Shown in pieces: positions 23,410 to 35,819 of a stretch of DNA of 64,000 nt. The position numbers were made by a program, and so were the translations under genes. The DNA lies in NCBI RefSeq assembly GCF_000699445.3, contig NC_067195.1, positions 62,657,591 to 62,721,590 of the forward strand, given 5' to 3'. The notes below the pieces were generated by a model. It searched no databases. It worked only from the letters and a program-made list of their open reading frames with translations, and was not told the DNA's origin. Every line of letters starts with the position of its first letter. The stretch's first letter is position 1. This DNA comes from Schistosoma haematobium (taxonomy: Eukaryota; Platyhelminthes; Trematoda; Strigeidida; Schistosomatidae).

Positions 23410-25485
23410 GAATCAAGCAATAACATAAGTTAAATTTGTGTTTACCTATATAATGATAGTGAGTTCATAAGGTGACGAACGAGAGATTAAGTTAAGTTGG
23501 CCAGTTAATAAAAGGTAAAATATAGAATTCATCAAACAAATTTTAGTGACTTCATCAACCTGTCACTTTTCCCAGTAAAAAATAAAGCAACGGCCACATT
23601 CTCTTTTTAACATTTTTACTACCTCGATTAGATGAGAAAATAAAATTGTATATACTTAAGACCGATGTTCACCAGATTGGTATACATCATTCTGAGCTTC
23701 ATTCTATAGTAACATCGATGAAATCTATCCATGAGCGTGATTTGTAGGGCTAGAAATGTATGTCAGTAAAATAGTACAGAGAAATGATCATAACTAAATA
23801 TAAAACGAATGTATTAAAAAGCCTCAAGAGACGGCCGTTCCAAATGCAACGTTTGAAGTGGTAAGAGACCGCTGAAATGGTATTGAAATAACTAAAAAGT
23901 AATTTAAGATCAGGTTTATCAGTGATAAGGTATCATTTTCTGTAGATCCGCTTTCTACAGCTAACAATGGATTTAAGTCATTGTTTAAAGGTGAAACTAA
24001 GATAGAATTTTACATCTTAGAAACAGATTGAGTAGTTGCAACGTTTCTTTCTTAGTACTCTGAAACACTGTTAACCAGTAAGAGCCCTTCTGATAACTTA
24101 CTTATGCTAACATCAAAATGACTACAAAAGCCAGGTGAATACAATGTTGATACAATATCTTTTGCATCACTGTATTTTAATTAAAGTAACTAAATAGTTT
24201 AATCCAGGTTGAATTTTACGAGCTTCATCAAAACGATCAGTTAAATTTACTTTGTTTATTCTGCAGTTCTTAAAATATTCAGGAAATCCTGAATTTTCTC
24301 ATTATTATTAATATTATACATACGTAAGTTACTTTTTATATACAATCAATCTGAGGTTTTGCAATATCTTAGTAAATACTACTACTACATGTACCCTGAA
24401 TCAATCGAATCTGAAAAAAAACACATACGAAATGACTAGAATGCAATCTGGAGGGTACTTTATTGATCAGCTTAGAAATCTTCTAGGTGGTTTACTTCCT
24501 GATATTTTTTCACAACTGCATTATCTATAAACAAAAATATAGTAACTAAAATTATTTATCATAGTTTTCTTATTCTTCTTTGTCATTCACATTGAACAAC
24601 CTCTTTTTTTTCTATCTCTGTTCTATTGTCATAACTTTTGTATCTATTTTTAGTAAAACATAATTTTAATAAGGGACCATTTGTTTTATACCTTTTCTTT
24701 TAGTGGCAATGAAAAACTACATTTACCCTAAAGTCAATAATATTTTCATATACATTTATTTCATTATTCTCCAAGATATTAATTATTGTCATAGTGTTTC
24801 ATAGAAAGGTAACCATATATATATCACAACTGATAGTTGTTCTTTCATGATATAATCTATATTCCTTTATTTTAATTGACAAATACAAACTGACATAGGA
24901 ATTCGTAACTTTTATTGAAAAAAATAGATGTTACGTACCTCTTTAAGATCGACTGAAAAAAATGGCTATCAAACTGTGTCATCAGTTCTATATTAGGACA
25001 TTTTTCACGAAAAAACTTGCATATCAAAACACAGGAACCTTTTTTTGTACAGATAATTTTAATTTGGTTACATATACATATAGTCAATCAATAATTCATT
25101 TATTCTACCCTCCAATTATTTATTCAGTTACATTTATTTATCTAACTGTTAAAATATTTTACTGATTAGGTAGACAAATAAATCAATAGAGATAATTAAA
25201 TGAATGAAGATTACCTAGGTATACTTTCATATGGATAGCTTTTTCTAGAATAGTGGAAAGAATATGTTTTCTATTATCAACATTATTATTATTATCAATA
25301 TTTTCATATATAACATAGGGATATAAGCATTTCATTCTACTATCTTCTCACAGTTATAAATACACAATTATGTACAGAAATAAATAATATATAACAAGGA
25401 GAAAACTCCATAGTAAACCTACATAGAACATTCAAAACACACGTAATTATATACATTGAGATTATCTAAATGAAACTTAAAAGAT
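23410..25485. other. A+T-rich spacer, nothing recognised
   Basis: No supported feature was seen. Confidence 0.4.
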
Positions 25486-25489
25486 AATG

Positions 25490-25912
25490 GATAGTGGCTA
25501 GCAGTGGAATTCAGGACGTGTGTTTCGTCCTATTTGTGACTCGTCAGTTGGATGTACCTGTATCTCAGAGTTGATGTTCATTCTGGTACTCGAACCCAGT
25601 ACCGTTCGCTTCAAACGCCAACGTGTTGTCAACTTAGCAGCTAAGTCCTGATAGCCACTTGCTTGTGCAGTAGGGTGAAGTTTAAATTCACTTGGTATTG
25701 TTTTCTTGAATCGTTCCATTGATGTTTAGGACTCCAATTCATCAGTCACTTATTATCATATGTGCATACTGTGCTTATCGCCTCGATATTATCTTAATTC
25801 ACAATTCGCAATACGCACAGTATGCACATATGCCAATAACAGACTGATTAATAGCAGTCTTAAATTTCAATGGAAAGATTCAAGCAAACAATACCAAGTG
25901 AATTTGAAGGAT
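25490..25912. mobile_element. Sm-alpha SINE plus inverted partial copy
   Basis: A minus-strand Sm-alpha unit (box-A-like near 25640, box-B-like gggttcgagtacc near 25595-25583, hammerhead 25554-25508) overlaps, through the sequence right of it, an inverted repeat: arms 25681-25774 and 25814-25908 are reverse complements at roughly 85%. The sequence attcacttggtattgttt is present in both, showing two Sm-alpha pieces back to back. Confidence 0.75.
25508..25554 (-). ncRNA. Hammerhead ribozyme in Sm-alpha SINE
   Basis: Minus strand: CTGACGA (25547-25541), stem II GTC/GAC (25540-25527), GAAA (25526-25523), GTC (25517-25515), cleavage between 25515 and 25514. The core is intact, but stem I CATCCAA/CTGAATT has three mismatches including the pair next to the core, so folding may be poor. 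Confidence 0.6.
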
Positions 25913-26289
25913 AATGTATACATAATTCAACTGGCAAAAAAGAAGAGTATGAAGTAATTTGTAGAGTAAATTGCGTGGTTAGGCGATGTATAAACGTTAA
26001 TCAGTTAGTCTACAGAACAATGGGTATATCAGTTGACTAATTTGTCTCAGCACTAATGTTCATATCACCCTCGAATTATGTTATGTGCCGTCGATATTTT
26101 TAAAGTTTCAAGATTTTAACCACTGAAACAGTTGATAAAATAGTTTAGTCCATTCTTTGGTAATGTGGATAAAATTACCGATTGAAAACAGTGTCAAGAA
26201 AAATTCTTCCAAGCATCCAGAATGTTTCTGTCTTCAACTTACCTTTTCAGTACTTTTCATTAAAAAAATACTATAAAACGAAATGGAAA

Positions 26290-26790
26290 AAGTAGTCTAC
26301 CGCTCAACATATAGTGTTCGTTCGACCAAAACTTGAGTACTTAATTCAAGCAGCCTGCACTATTCTAAAATAGTGAGTTGTTGAAAAAGATTTAAAAACC
26401 AGCAACAAGCCGATTCATAGGATTGCTAAGCTTCCATATGATGTGAGACTGTCCAAACTAAATCTATCGTCCTTGTAATGAGCGATCTACTCATGGTCAT
26501 TAAAACTCAATGATAACTTCTCACCGGACCTCTCCTCATTCTTCTTCTTTTGCGGAACAGAAATTTACAGAGACATTTCAGAAAGTCTCACGAACTCGGA
26601 ATTTGTTACTTGACAGTCATCTACCGACTTTCTCATCAAACCGTCAACCAGTAGAACTCCTTATCGTAACACGTGGTTAAGAATTCATCTGTTGACGTAT
26701 TAAGAAGAAAGTCGAACCAACCGAGAGACCTTCAGTATTAATGCAGGCCATTCAACCCCCTGTCCATTGCATACCGAAAGTGAAACATTA
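26290..26790 (+). mobile_element. CR1-type LINE 3' end
   Basis: Shifting frames encode the C-terminal domain typical of CR1/L2-like polymerases: FVRPKLEYLIQA (26313-26350), LPYDVRLSKLNLSSL, DNFSPDLSSFF, SHELGICYLTVIYRLSHQTVNQWNSLS (in two pieces) and a closing region before the 3' untranslated end. In the family the last motif reads like R-[IV]-x-x-x-W-N-x-L-P. Stops and frameshifts are frequent. Schistosome CR1-clade elements such as SR1 are the likely relatives, though I cannot assign the subfamily. Confidence 0.68.
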
Positions 26791-26794
26791 TGAT

Positions 26795-27475
26795 TGTTTT
26801 ATTGATTGTATTTTACACACTACTGTTTCACTCTTACTCCTCTATTCTTTTTAAATTCCACTTCGTTGTTTAAGAAGTAAGGAATGTTCAATTTGGTGAA
26901 TGTCCAACTCCCGTTGCTAATAACATGTTTGTTTACATTTTTTACCCGTCAATGGATTTTAAAGAAAAAATTATGTTAGTTACATATTATCAATGTTAGC
27001 TAGATGTCGTATAGACAATCGTTGTAATTTAAGTAGCACTGAGGACTCGTTTCATTCTAGTCTGTGATTAAGTAGCATTAAGAACCTAACATCATACACA
27101 AAACTGCTCTAATGACTTTCATTTCTCACAGTGTACGCGTTACCTCGAAAGACCACTAAGTCAAACTCCAACACGTTCTACTTTAGTCAGTTTCTAATGT
27201 TATCAGCGGATTAATATCTAATTCATCACGCAATCAAGTTATTCAGCCTAAAATTTTATTTCCTATGCTCTTACCCATATATTCAAACCTTAAATTCTGA
27301 TTTTTACCTATTCCAGTTATTAATCGTCAATTGTAAAATCCTTCAAAGATAAAATTTATCGATAAACAAATCAGAGAAGACATTCCCAGAAATTTTGAAA
27401 ATGTAACTTAAAAATTAAGTACTATTAACAAATTTAGAGATAGTAGGATTGGAAACCATGGTTTATCAGAGAATT
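26795..27475. other. A+T-rich spacer, nothing recognised
   Basis: No supported feature was seen. Confidence 0.4.
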
Positions 27476-27479
27476 TTTA

Positions 27480-29347
27480 TTTCTCTTGAACGCTTGTTAC
27501 TACTCGTAGAGTAGCAAAGGCCAAATAGCAGGATTCTCCAACCAACTGTGCTCTCCTTTGCAGTTGTTTCCAACTGCTTTTAATTCCTTTGATATCTGCT
27601 TCCAGTTACCAACGCAATGTGCTCTACGATCTGCCTCTTTTCATTCTGACTCAGAATTACATATCAGAGTTCGACTAATGATGCAGTTTGATGATATCCG
27701 CAACGTATGTCCTATCCACCTCCAATGTCTTTTCTTAATTCCCTCTTCATTTGGAAGTTGGTTTGCTCCATTTCACAGTACGTATTCGGAGTATCTTATG
27801 TATCCTATTGTTCAAAAATACATATACTTTTGTATGATGGTTGTGGTAGTTCTGCAAGTTTCCGCACCATGCTATAGAATTGGATTAATGGAGAGAGTAA
27901 ACAACCTTGCCTGAATCCAGCCGTTACTTCGAATGTATCTGTGAGTTGCACTCCATGTAGGACTCTGAGGTGTAGTCCATCGTGTGAATTCCTCACGATG
28001 TTATTGATCTTCTTATCTACTCACTTGATAGCGTCGAAGAAGGGTACATAGAGTACTTTCATCCGCGCTGTCAAATCCTTAACCATAGTCAAGGAAGTTG
28101 ATGTTAAGTGACGAGTTCCACTCAACCGATTGTTCAACGATCATACGTAGTGTCACGAATCTGTCTATACACAACCGATCCTCACGGTATCCAGACTGTG
28201 AATCTCAAAGTTGAGAGTCTACTGAATCTGTCATCCGGTTCAGCAACACTGTTGAAAACGTTTCCTGGTACTGATAGTAGTGTGATGCATCTGATGTTCT
28301 CACATTTTCTCAGATCTATCTTCTTTGGTACCTTGATGAGATATCTCTCCTTCCAATCTGTTGGCACTAGTCCTTCCTCTCAAATCTTCCTGAATAGAAT
28401 GTGGAGCATGTTTGCAGTTGCTTTTATGTCTGGTTTCAGTACTTCAGTTGGTTTATTGTCAGATCCTACTGCTTTCTTACACTTGATTTGTCTGATATCC
28501 ATCCTGATTTCTTCAATCGTTGGTGGAGTAACAGTCATAGGAAGGTTTATGTGTGTGTGTGCGTGTTTGTTGCTTCAGTGTCTAGTGGATCCAGTGAGGC
28601 TGATCTATTCAGGTGTTCTCCAAAGTTTTGCTGTACTCAAATCTAAGTGATCGGCTTGCCTTCTTTGTTCTTCATTGGTCGTTCTGGTTTATAATATTTC
28701 ACTGCTAGTTTGTTCGTTGTATCATATATTTGTCTCATGTTTTCTTCTGTTGCAGCTTTTTCCGCTGTCATTTTTAGATGTTCCACTTATCTCTTCTTAT
28801 CGGTTCTAATGCTCTTCTTCATTCTCTTGTTTGCTTCTGTGTGTTCGGTTTGTGCCTTGATTGTTTCTGCTAATGTTCAGCTGTGGTTAATTTACATCTC
28901 CTTGTTCTTCCTTTCTTGAATCTTGTCCAAAGTGTTAAGTGAGATCCATCATTCGTGATGACACTTCTCGCGGTCCAGTGTCCGATAGCAACTTGGAGTT
29001 ATTGCTTCTTTGATCCCCTTCCAGTTGTTCTCCATAGTAACTTCATCTCGTTTGAGTAGATCTTGTAAGGTTTGGAACCTGTTGTTGAGAGTTATCTTGA
29101 ATTCGTTGAGTTTGTCAATATGTCAAATGAATGTAGTATTGAACCTTTGTAGCGCGGTTTGTCCAGTTGTCTAGTGTTCCTTTAGCTTTAGTTTCATCTT
29201 GGCAACCATCATATGTTGATCTGAGTCTATGTCAGTTCCTCTCTTGGTTCTTACGTCTCCCATTAATCTTCTGCTTCTTTATTGATGCAAATATGATCAA
29301 TCTGATTCTCTGTAGTATGATCCGATGAGACCTAAGTAGCTTGTATA
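27480..29347 (-). pseudogene. RTE-type LINE, 5'-truncated, RT core deleted
   Basis: Read leftwards: end of the endonuclease (SSDHTTENQIDHICINK near 29330-29270), a long linker, RT entry (EEIRMDIRQIKCKKAVGSDN near 28490), MPTDWKERYLIKVPKKIDL and ITLLSVPGNVFN (28367-28240), FDSADESTLCTLLRRY (about 28060), and VLHGVQLTDTF...GFRQGCLLSP (27990-27900). Directly after CLLSP the frame meets the post-RT region (HGAETCRTTTT, then [12 protein letters not shown]). The segment containing the catalytic [YF]ADD box is therefore deleted. Many stops and frameshifts. It runs off in the C-terminal tail near 27480. Confidence 0.87.
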
Positions 29348-29559
29348 TTCGTTTGTGAGGGAATATAGTTTATAAGATACGTGAAATGTAATAGCTCTAT
29401 ACATTTCATATAATCTGATGATATATAAACTTCTTAAAGTACTTATTTAAGTGGAAAGCATAATGTATCAATCAGATAAATAAAATCTTGAGAACATTAG
29501 GAATAGCAAAGGAAACAGAACATTGCTCACACCATCCTTGTTATCGAAGTCAAAATCAA

Positions 29560-29880
29560 TATTAACCGGGGTAGGTGTAGTGTAAGCACAAAGTACTTTC
29601 GAATATATAGAGGAAGTTTGAGCTTATGGCTAGAACTTTAATGAATTTAAGTCACCAACCCTAAACTTCTTTATACTCAGTCATAAAAGAGTGTTTTTAG
29701 GTCAATCTTTTAAAATGTTTTCTGATTTATATTTAGCAATAAATGAAGGTGAATATTTTTTCATCTACTCTTATCGAATTATCGAAGTTATTTTGTACAT
29801 GTTCAGTCAGCCTTGAATGTAAATTTATGATTTTCCTCTCGCTTCCAAATATATACATGTCCAAGTATATTGATTTCATT
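29560..29880 (-). mobile_element. PLE 3' end, strongly decayed
   Basis: Aligns at low identity with the plus-strand complement of 16200-16500: shared strings include gtcaatctttt / gatcaatctta, tatttagcaataaatga / atgtttagcaatagagga. The GIY-YIG reading frame is destroyed. Confidence 0.5.
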
Positions 29881-30094
29881 TAGTAGGTTATGTTATGGAA
29901 AAGTCAATAAAAGTGGGAAACGTTTTACATAAATTATTAGAAGAAAAATTCAAGTGTTTCAATTTGAACGATTCTATTTATAAGTTGTAGATTGATAAAG
30001 TAAATGCGCAGTAAAATTGAATTGAGTCAGTCAAATTTTTTCATTACAGAATAAATATACGAAATAAAAAATTGTGATCTTAGGTTGTGGGTGG

Positions 30095-30215
30095 TTTTTC
30101 ACCATGAAATAATGAAAATATTGTTCACAACCGGAGAACACTATACAGTTGTTTCGTCCCAGTATGAAACTCTTTGGTTCTGAGCATCCACGACGTCATA
30201 GAGACAGAACCTCAA
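30095..30215 (-). mobile_element. HHR-2 fragment, decayed
   Basis: Minus strand carries tcgtggatgctcagaacc, actgggacgaaacaactgt and tgttctccggttgtg, matching the second half of the ribozyme and start of the tail. CTGANGA is lost. Confidence 0.5.
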
Positions 30216-30750
30216 AACTTTAAGGCTTTATGAAGAGGAACTAAGCTATAAACCAATGGGTTGGTATCCTACGGCACATATTTTCAGTTTTATTCTCTAG
30301 TCTATTCTAAGTGTACAATATGTAAAATAAAAACATTTCCCAGAGTTAATACAATAAGACAAGATTAATGAGATTAATATTCCCATAATTCATCCGGTTT
30401 CATTATAAAGTTATAAAGTTAACAAACACTGATATCAATTGTTAATTTTGCTCAATCAGTAATGCGTAGCCAAAAGTTTATTTTTATCATAAATTAAGTA
30501 AAAGTTTAATATGAACTGTAACATGGGTGAACGTGACTATCATGACTAGTTTCTTTGATACAATTGGGTAAAAACTGAATGAATAGTATGACTACAGTTT
30601 GTGTTACCCAAATGTATACAAATATAAGATTTCATAGTTCAGCATTATAAGATGAAATACAACTGATGTACATTTGCAAACATTTAAAAGTTTCCCTTTT
30701 TTCCAATTGTTATTTGAACAACGATAAAAATATCAGGGAAATAAATAACT

Positions 30751-31062
30751 ATCAGAAGGGGTTTTGTGGAGATTTTAGAAATTTCACGGGTTGAAATCAT
30801 GAATTAATTGAAGCTAGACCACCATGGAAAATCCGGAAGCACTGGATGGCCGTTTCGTCTTGGTATAAGACCCCTCAGCAGTGCGCATCCACCATCCCGC
30901 ACCCCACGAGATTCGAAACCAGGACCTACCGGTCTCGCACCAGGCGCTTAACAAACTAGACCACCGAGCTGGTATTCAACGGTGTTAATTTCTAACTTCA
31001 ACCAATCCACGAAGTTGCACCACCAGTGAAATTTCTAAAATCTACACAAAACCCCTTCTGAT
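30751..31062 (-). mobile_element. HHR-2 element with terminal inverted repeats
   Basis: A 312-bp unit bounded by inverted 38-bp ends: atcagaaggggttttgtgga (30751) and its complement at 31025-31062. Between them, in minus orientation, lie the tRNA-like region with box-B-like gtttcgaatctcg, the hammerhead (30893-30839) and the tail. The ribozyme has a perfect 5-bp stem II (GTCTT/AAGAC), GAAA and an ATC cleavage triplet, but the core reads CTGAGGG (A9 to G). Stem I GCACTG/CAGTGC is intact. Confidence 0.72.
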
Positions 31063-31430
31063 AATAATCATCTGCTCACTGGTGACTGACTTCAAGAGAT
31101 ACTCCTGGAGTTCTAGTAAGAAGCCGTTACCAGTGGAGTTCAACCAGGTCTGTTGTGAGATATCAACTCACTGAAGACAATGGTGTACGGTGGCGCAACT
31201 TCGTGGATTGGTAGAAGTTATACAATGACACCGTTGGATGCCGGCTCAATGGTCTAGTTGGTTAAGCGCCTGGTGCGAGACCGGTAGGTCCTGGTTTCGA
31301 ATCTCGTGGGGTGCGGGATCGTGGATGCGCATTACGGAGGAGTCTCATACTAGGACGAAACAGCCGTCCAGTGCTTCCAGATTTTCCATGGTGGTCTAGC
31401 TTCAATTGACTCATGATTTCAACCAGTGAA
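31023..31430 (+). mobile_element. HHR-2 full-length 400-bp unit
   Basis: The repeat string ccagtgaa at 31023 recurs at 31423, exactly 400 bp later. The unit between reads tail end (accccttctgat), a 5' leader (ctcactggtgactgac; caggtctgttgtgagatat; actgaagacaatggtg), box-A-like ggctcaatggtctagttgg (31242-31261), box-B-like ggtttcgaatctc (31292-31305), hammerhead, tail. The core is CGGAGGA (U4 to G), so cleavage is unlikely in this copy, although stem II, GAAA and GTC remain. With 30751-31062 it forms a large inverted pair. Confidence 0.75.
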
Positions 31431-31434
31431 AAAT

Positions 31435-34185
31435 AACTAATTCATTTATTTTGCTAAAGCAACGATAACTGTTCAGAACTGAATGCACAATAGTGATCTT
31501 TGAATTATTTGTTAAAGTGGTTTAGTAGTCATACTTCCCATTGATGATAGAAGTGAACAACATACTTGTTTATGATCTAATATTTTTCTTTCGGTTCAAC
31601 TGATATTTATTTATCAAGATATCAAGGTTAAAAAGTTATTTATTTCACATACGATCAAAATCGTTGATAATATTAGATGGATTTAACCATTTGGCTTAAT
31701 TTAATTTGATTATATAAGATTTTATATTAAAATTTCTTTAAATCATATTAATCCCATTTGTTAATTGATATAAAGTGGTTGTAGGTTACATAAAAATTTA
31801 TAATCAACCAACAGGAAACACCTCTTCTTAGAATTAGGGATGAAATTATTTAATTATTGACAGTGATAAATCATATTTACTTTAGTTAAGTGATTTCCTT
31901 ATATACTTACAGCGTAACTATTGGTGACATAGTAGATAAATTTATGTATGAAATATTATATTACAGATGAACGATGAAACCAATTTTTTTACAGAATATT
32001 CACAAGTACACCATGTAGTTAATGTTCACATCTGTGTATTAATTAATTAATACTGAGCTGTAATGTTGTTTGGTTCTCCAAATTATAATCTATCAATACC
32101 TTTATCACACTTGGCAGAAAACTATATAATACTCATAGTAAAGCAGAAAGTTTATATTAATCTAGAATTACATATTGTAGCCTATAAGAATGGTAAACTA
32201 GACAAAAGAATAATCTGGCTATTTATTCTGAATATAATTATAACATTCTATCTCAAAAATATACAATATGTTTGCCTACAGAATAAAGGAAATCAAAAGT
32301 AGGAACTTTGCTAAGTGACATACATTGCCAAAACAGAATAATCCCAAAATAGTTTTTATTAGGAAAATGAAATCAGTTGAAGAATTATGGACAGACAGGA
32401 AACACTAGACAAATGTTAAGTCTTAGTTTGAGATCTACCATAACTAAGCCGTCATCAACTTCCCTGGGACGAGAGATAAGACAAAACAGTTCTCGAGGAG
32501 ATCACAGGGTGAATTCACTTAAACAATACTTGAAAACCAAGGAGTACTTAGTATTTATATCGTCCTTATCTTTTTTATTACAGCCGTGACCTTTGTCCTT
32601 TGACCTCATCAAGAGTGAGGCAAGTATTACAGATGGCACTGAATGATTGTCATGGAATGTCAAGAGTTAACTAAGCTTAAATATGTGAAGCTCTGGATTT
32701 CGAATCAGTATTCTAGTGATAATCCATTTACCGAGTAGTTGGATAATAATAGTTTCAACCGTTGGCAAAATCATAAAGTAATAGCTATTGAACCATCACA
32801 AACAAGAACAAAGGAACTATCTAATATTTTTTTAGTTTTTAGCAGTATGTTAACTAAAGTTAGTTCATGAAGTAAATTATCTCCTAGTCAAAAAATCTCC
32901 ATAAACGTCTCAATCTGAAAATACTATAAGTAAAATAATTTTTTTAAAAACATAAATGACCTATATATTCACAGTTATATATATATAAGCATTTACACGA
33001 CCTACATTTTTAGTCGAACCTAATTCTATTAACATGTACGCTAGGAAATATATTATAATGAAATTATTTCTCAAATAATTAGAAAGTTACAGACTAAAGT
33101 CAACCATTCAGTTGAACTGTTGGGTTCATACTAAAAACAGGAAGCCGACTTGAAATTTCATTTGATGATCACTATCATATTTAGAAAAAATATTGTATTC
33201 ACACCTATTGTCAACAAATTTATATAAAAATAAACTCAAGAAGGACTAAAAGTTTGGATGAGTATGAATGAGTTATTTTTATTAACCACTTCTAAGATAA
33301 AGAAAGGGTCTGACAAAATAACATACCTTATATGTGATGAGTTTTCTAGTCATAATCGAAGAATTGATCGAGACTTTTTATACAATAAAAGTCATCTTGC
33401 ATTTTTCGATACGCAAACAGTTTACAAAAATCTGTTGTTATTCAAAGCTTTTATTAAGATTATTTTATAAATTTAATGAAACAAGACTGAGAATAAGTGG
33501 GATGTTTATTTCTAAGTATACCTCTATTTATGAGCCTTCATTAATACTGTTTTGGGAACTAAATCATTGGAAAGGATTAATCAGCTAATTAGTTTTTCAC
33601 TGCGAAAGCTCAGTCCCTTCGTTATCATGATTTTGTTTGTAGTTTATCGTTCTTGCGCGTTTTGTTGATTTTATGTGAATTTTATTCTCGATGGGTACTC
33701 TGTTCTGTTAACCTCTGACTATGTGACTAATTTTGCTGTGTATACCAATACATGGGATTTATTTCGATGAGTTTAGAGGTATCAGGTTGGTCTTAGTTCC
33801 ATGTCTATGGACATTCTCTGGAATCCTTAGAATTTCAATAATTAAGAATGAATGATCTCTCATCATTAGAATTTGAATATCTCTTTATAAGTTAAATCCT
33901 CTTACCTAAATTTTATCTTAGGAAGAATCTTGTTCCGTAAAATCTTAAGTGATGTGCACCAGTTTTGTAACATTCTGAACAATGGCTTATCTTACTAAAC
34001 CTTGAAATAATTCCTAATTTGACCATTTCTTTATTGTAATATGTTAATCTAGTAATCATGGCTTTTTAAACTTTAAAATTTATATAAAGCAAGGAAAACA
34101 TTATCTGGATCCCTTGAATTCCTTATATTTCAAGGCTTCTCATCAGCTAAAAACGTCTTGAATTTACAATAGTAATATTATTGTT
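31435..34185. other. A+T-rich spacer, little recognised
   Basis: An open frame at 32377-32586 ends against a polypyrimidine-AG (tatcttttttattacag, about 32568-32583), which resembles a splice acceptor on the plus strand, but no exon could be defended after it. The rest shows nothing. Confidence 0.35.
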
Positions 34186-34189
34186 ACGC

Positions 34190-34766
34190 AACGTGGACAT
34201 CCTGAAGGCGGTGAAAATAATTAACAAGTAGCAACTACCGCTCTTACTTTGCCCCCAAATGCCCTGGTACGGCCGAGAGTAGGGAGAGTCCTCTCTCCCT
34301 CTCGAAATGCTCTCACATGGCCACGCGTATATGACCCCTGCCAGGGTAGTCCTACTCATTGCATTCTCGTGGCGGGGATTTTGTTTACGAAATTGAGAGG
34401 GCGAAAAGCGAATGTTTGGCGCTTTAACCGGGTCGGTGGGCACGAGGGTCCACCTAGGACAGTTGGGAAACCCTGATTCCAAACCAATGGTGCACATGGG
34501 CTCAAGGATCCTGAGGGGACAAATGGCGTATGAACCAATCGTTGGTCACCGGCTACTATGGGACTGCATCTCCATATGGTGCTCCACTGCCTTGTGGATC
34601 AAACCTTCAGGTCGAAGGCTCCGGGTGTGGCCCTCCAAGAAAACCACCTGATTCTTTTTGGGCACCCGTGCAGTATCACAGCCCTCACACATATCAAATG
34701 AGATTTGTGTGGAGCATATGTATTTGGTGCCTCCTTGTGTTCAAATAAATAAATAAATCTCTTTGC
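34190..34766 (+). mobile_element. G+C-rich LINE 3' end or SINE with (AAAT)n tail
   Basis: A 570-bp block of much higher G+C than its surroundings begins near 34190 and ends in aaataaataaataaat (34745-34760). The compositional break and the simple-repeat tail indicate a retroposed insert in plus orientation. It has short open frames on both strands but no recognisable polymerase motif, so it is probably the 3' untranslated region of a non-LTR element, or a SINE. I could not identify a target duplication. Confidence 0.6.
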
Positions 34767-34769
34767 AGA

Positions 34770-35615
34770 GGTAATTGTTATCAAGTACTTTCGACCTGAC
34801 CTTTGTATACAGAATGTGTAAACAACTCATTACCGTGATAAGATAGCCATATTATTTTAAAGTCTACCAGTTACACCATTTATTTTAATTTATGAAGAAA
34901 CTCCATTAAAATTCAGTTACGGTGTTACCTTGGATTTCATGTTAACCAGGGCCTTCAATAGCATCCCTTAGTTAACAATTTGTTTTTATTGATTGCCTTT
35001 TTATTATCACTTATAATCTCAACCAATTTTGTAAATAGCCTTGTCTTGAATATATCAGTAATAATCAATATTATTATGTTCAATATGTTATCTTCTGTTC
35101 TTGTTTCTCATATTTTTTTGAACTAAACTCCATTAATTACGGTATGTGAAAATCTTTATAATCATATTCCTAATGCATATTTAATGTCTATACATATTTT
35201 TGTTTTAGAGTAATCCGTATGCCTGAATTTTGATGTCGACTTACCAGTACCTAGTTATTATGATTGCTTCTTCGAAAGTTTGATCTACTGGGAGATATGT
35301 TTCTTAGAAACTCCCTCACGTACGACAATATCAGCAATGATGTTTTTATTGGTTAGTTATTTTGACGTCCCTTACTTTGTTACTGGATTCACTTTAAAAT
35401 TTAGGGAATTTTTGGTCTTTATGGAATTCATTCACGTTAACAACTCTTTCCACTATGGTGAAAATAATGTCTGGAGTATTTGTTACCTTTCTGGTTTAGT
35501 CATTCTCTTAGTAGCACCGTATCCTTCCTGGCCACTATTATTATATGGGTTCCGGTTCTCTACAAAATAAATCATTAATTTGTCTTCCTACGTGTGTGTT
35601 TGAATAAACAGTCTA
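34770..35615. other. Spacer with unidentified plus-strand open frame
   Basis: An open frame at 35280-35567 (96 aa) is hydrophobic but has no recognised domain. The opposite strand is interrupted by stops yet less A+T-rich than its surroundings, so a decayed repeat is possible. Confidence 0.3.
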
Positions 35616-35619
35616 ACTC

Positions 35620-35815
35620 CAATCGGTCGATGATCTTGTGCAACACTTCATTCATTGTCTGTGGTGGATAACTGTCACACATCCGACACTGACTGTACCC
35701 CAGTGTTTACGGCTTTGCACTAAAAGTCCAGGAAATCCATCTTAAAGCTAGTCACTAGTGGGCAAATGATTATTGTCAAGATGGAGATTTGTGGAGTTAG
35801 TAGTATAGATTTCAG
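35620..35815 (-). mobile_element. HHR-2 5' leader fragment
   Basis: On the minus strand, ctccacaaatctccatcttg (tail-end-like), then aataatcatttgcccactag, tttcctggac, gtgtgacagttatccaccac and gaccgattggagttagac follow the same order as the 31023-31230 leader. It stops before the tRNA-like region. Tail end and leader are again contiguous. Confidence 0.5.
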
Positions 35816-35819
35816 TTTA

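Noticed and set aside
28108..28919. Plus-strand open frames of up to 180 codons
   Set aside because: They lie opposite the RTE polymerase at 27480-29347; hydrophobic antisense shadows.
31240..31310. A genuine tRNA gene
   Set aside because: A-box and B-box words are present, but the sequence does not fold into an acceptor, D and anticodon arm of normal spacing and is repeated in each HHR-2 copy, so it is a tRNA-derived SINE head.
34147..34784. Overlapping open frames on both strands of the G+C-rich block
   Set aside because: They arise from the high G+C content of a retroposed insert; no domain, no conserved motif and frames compete on both strands.
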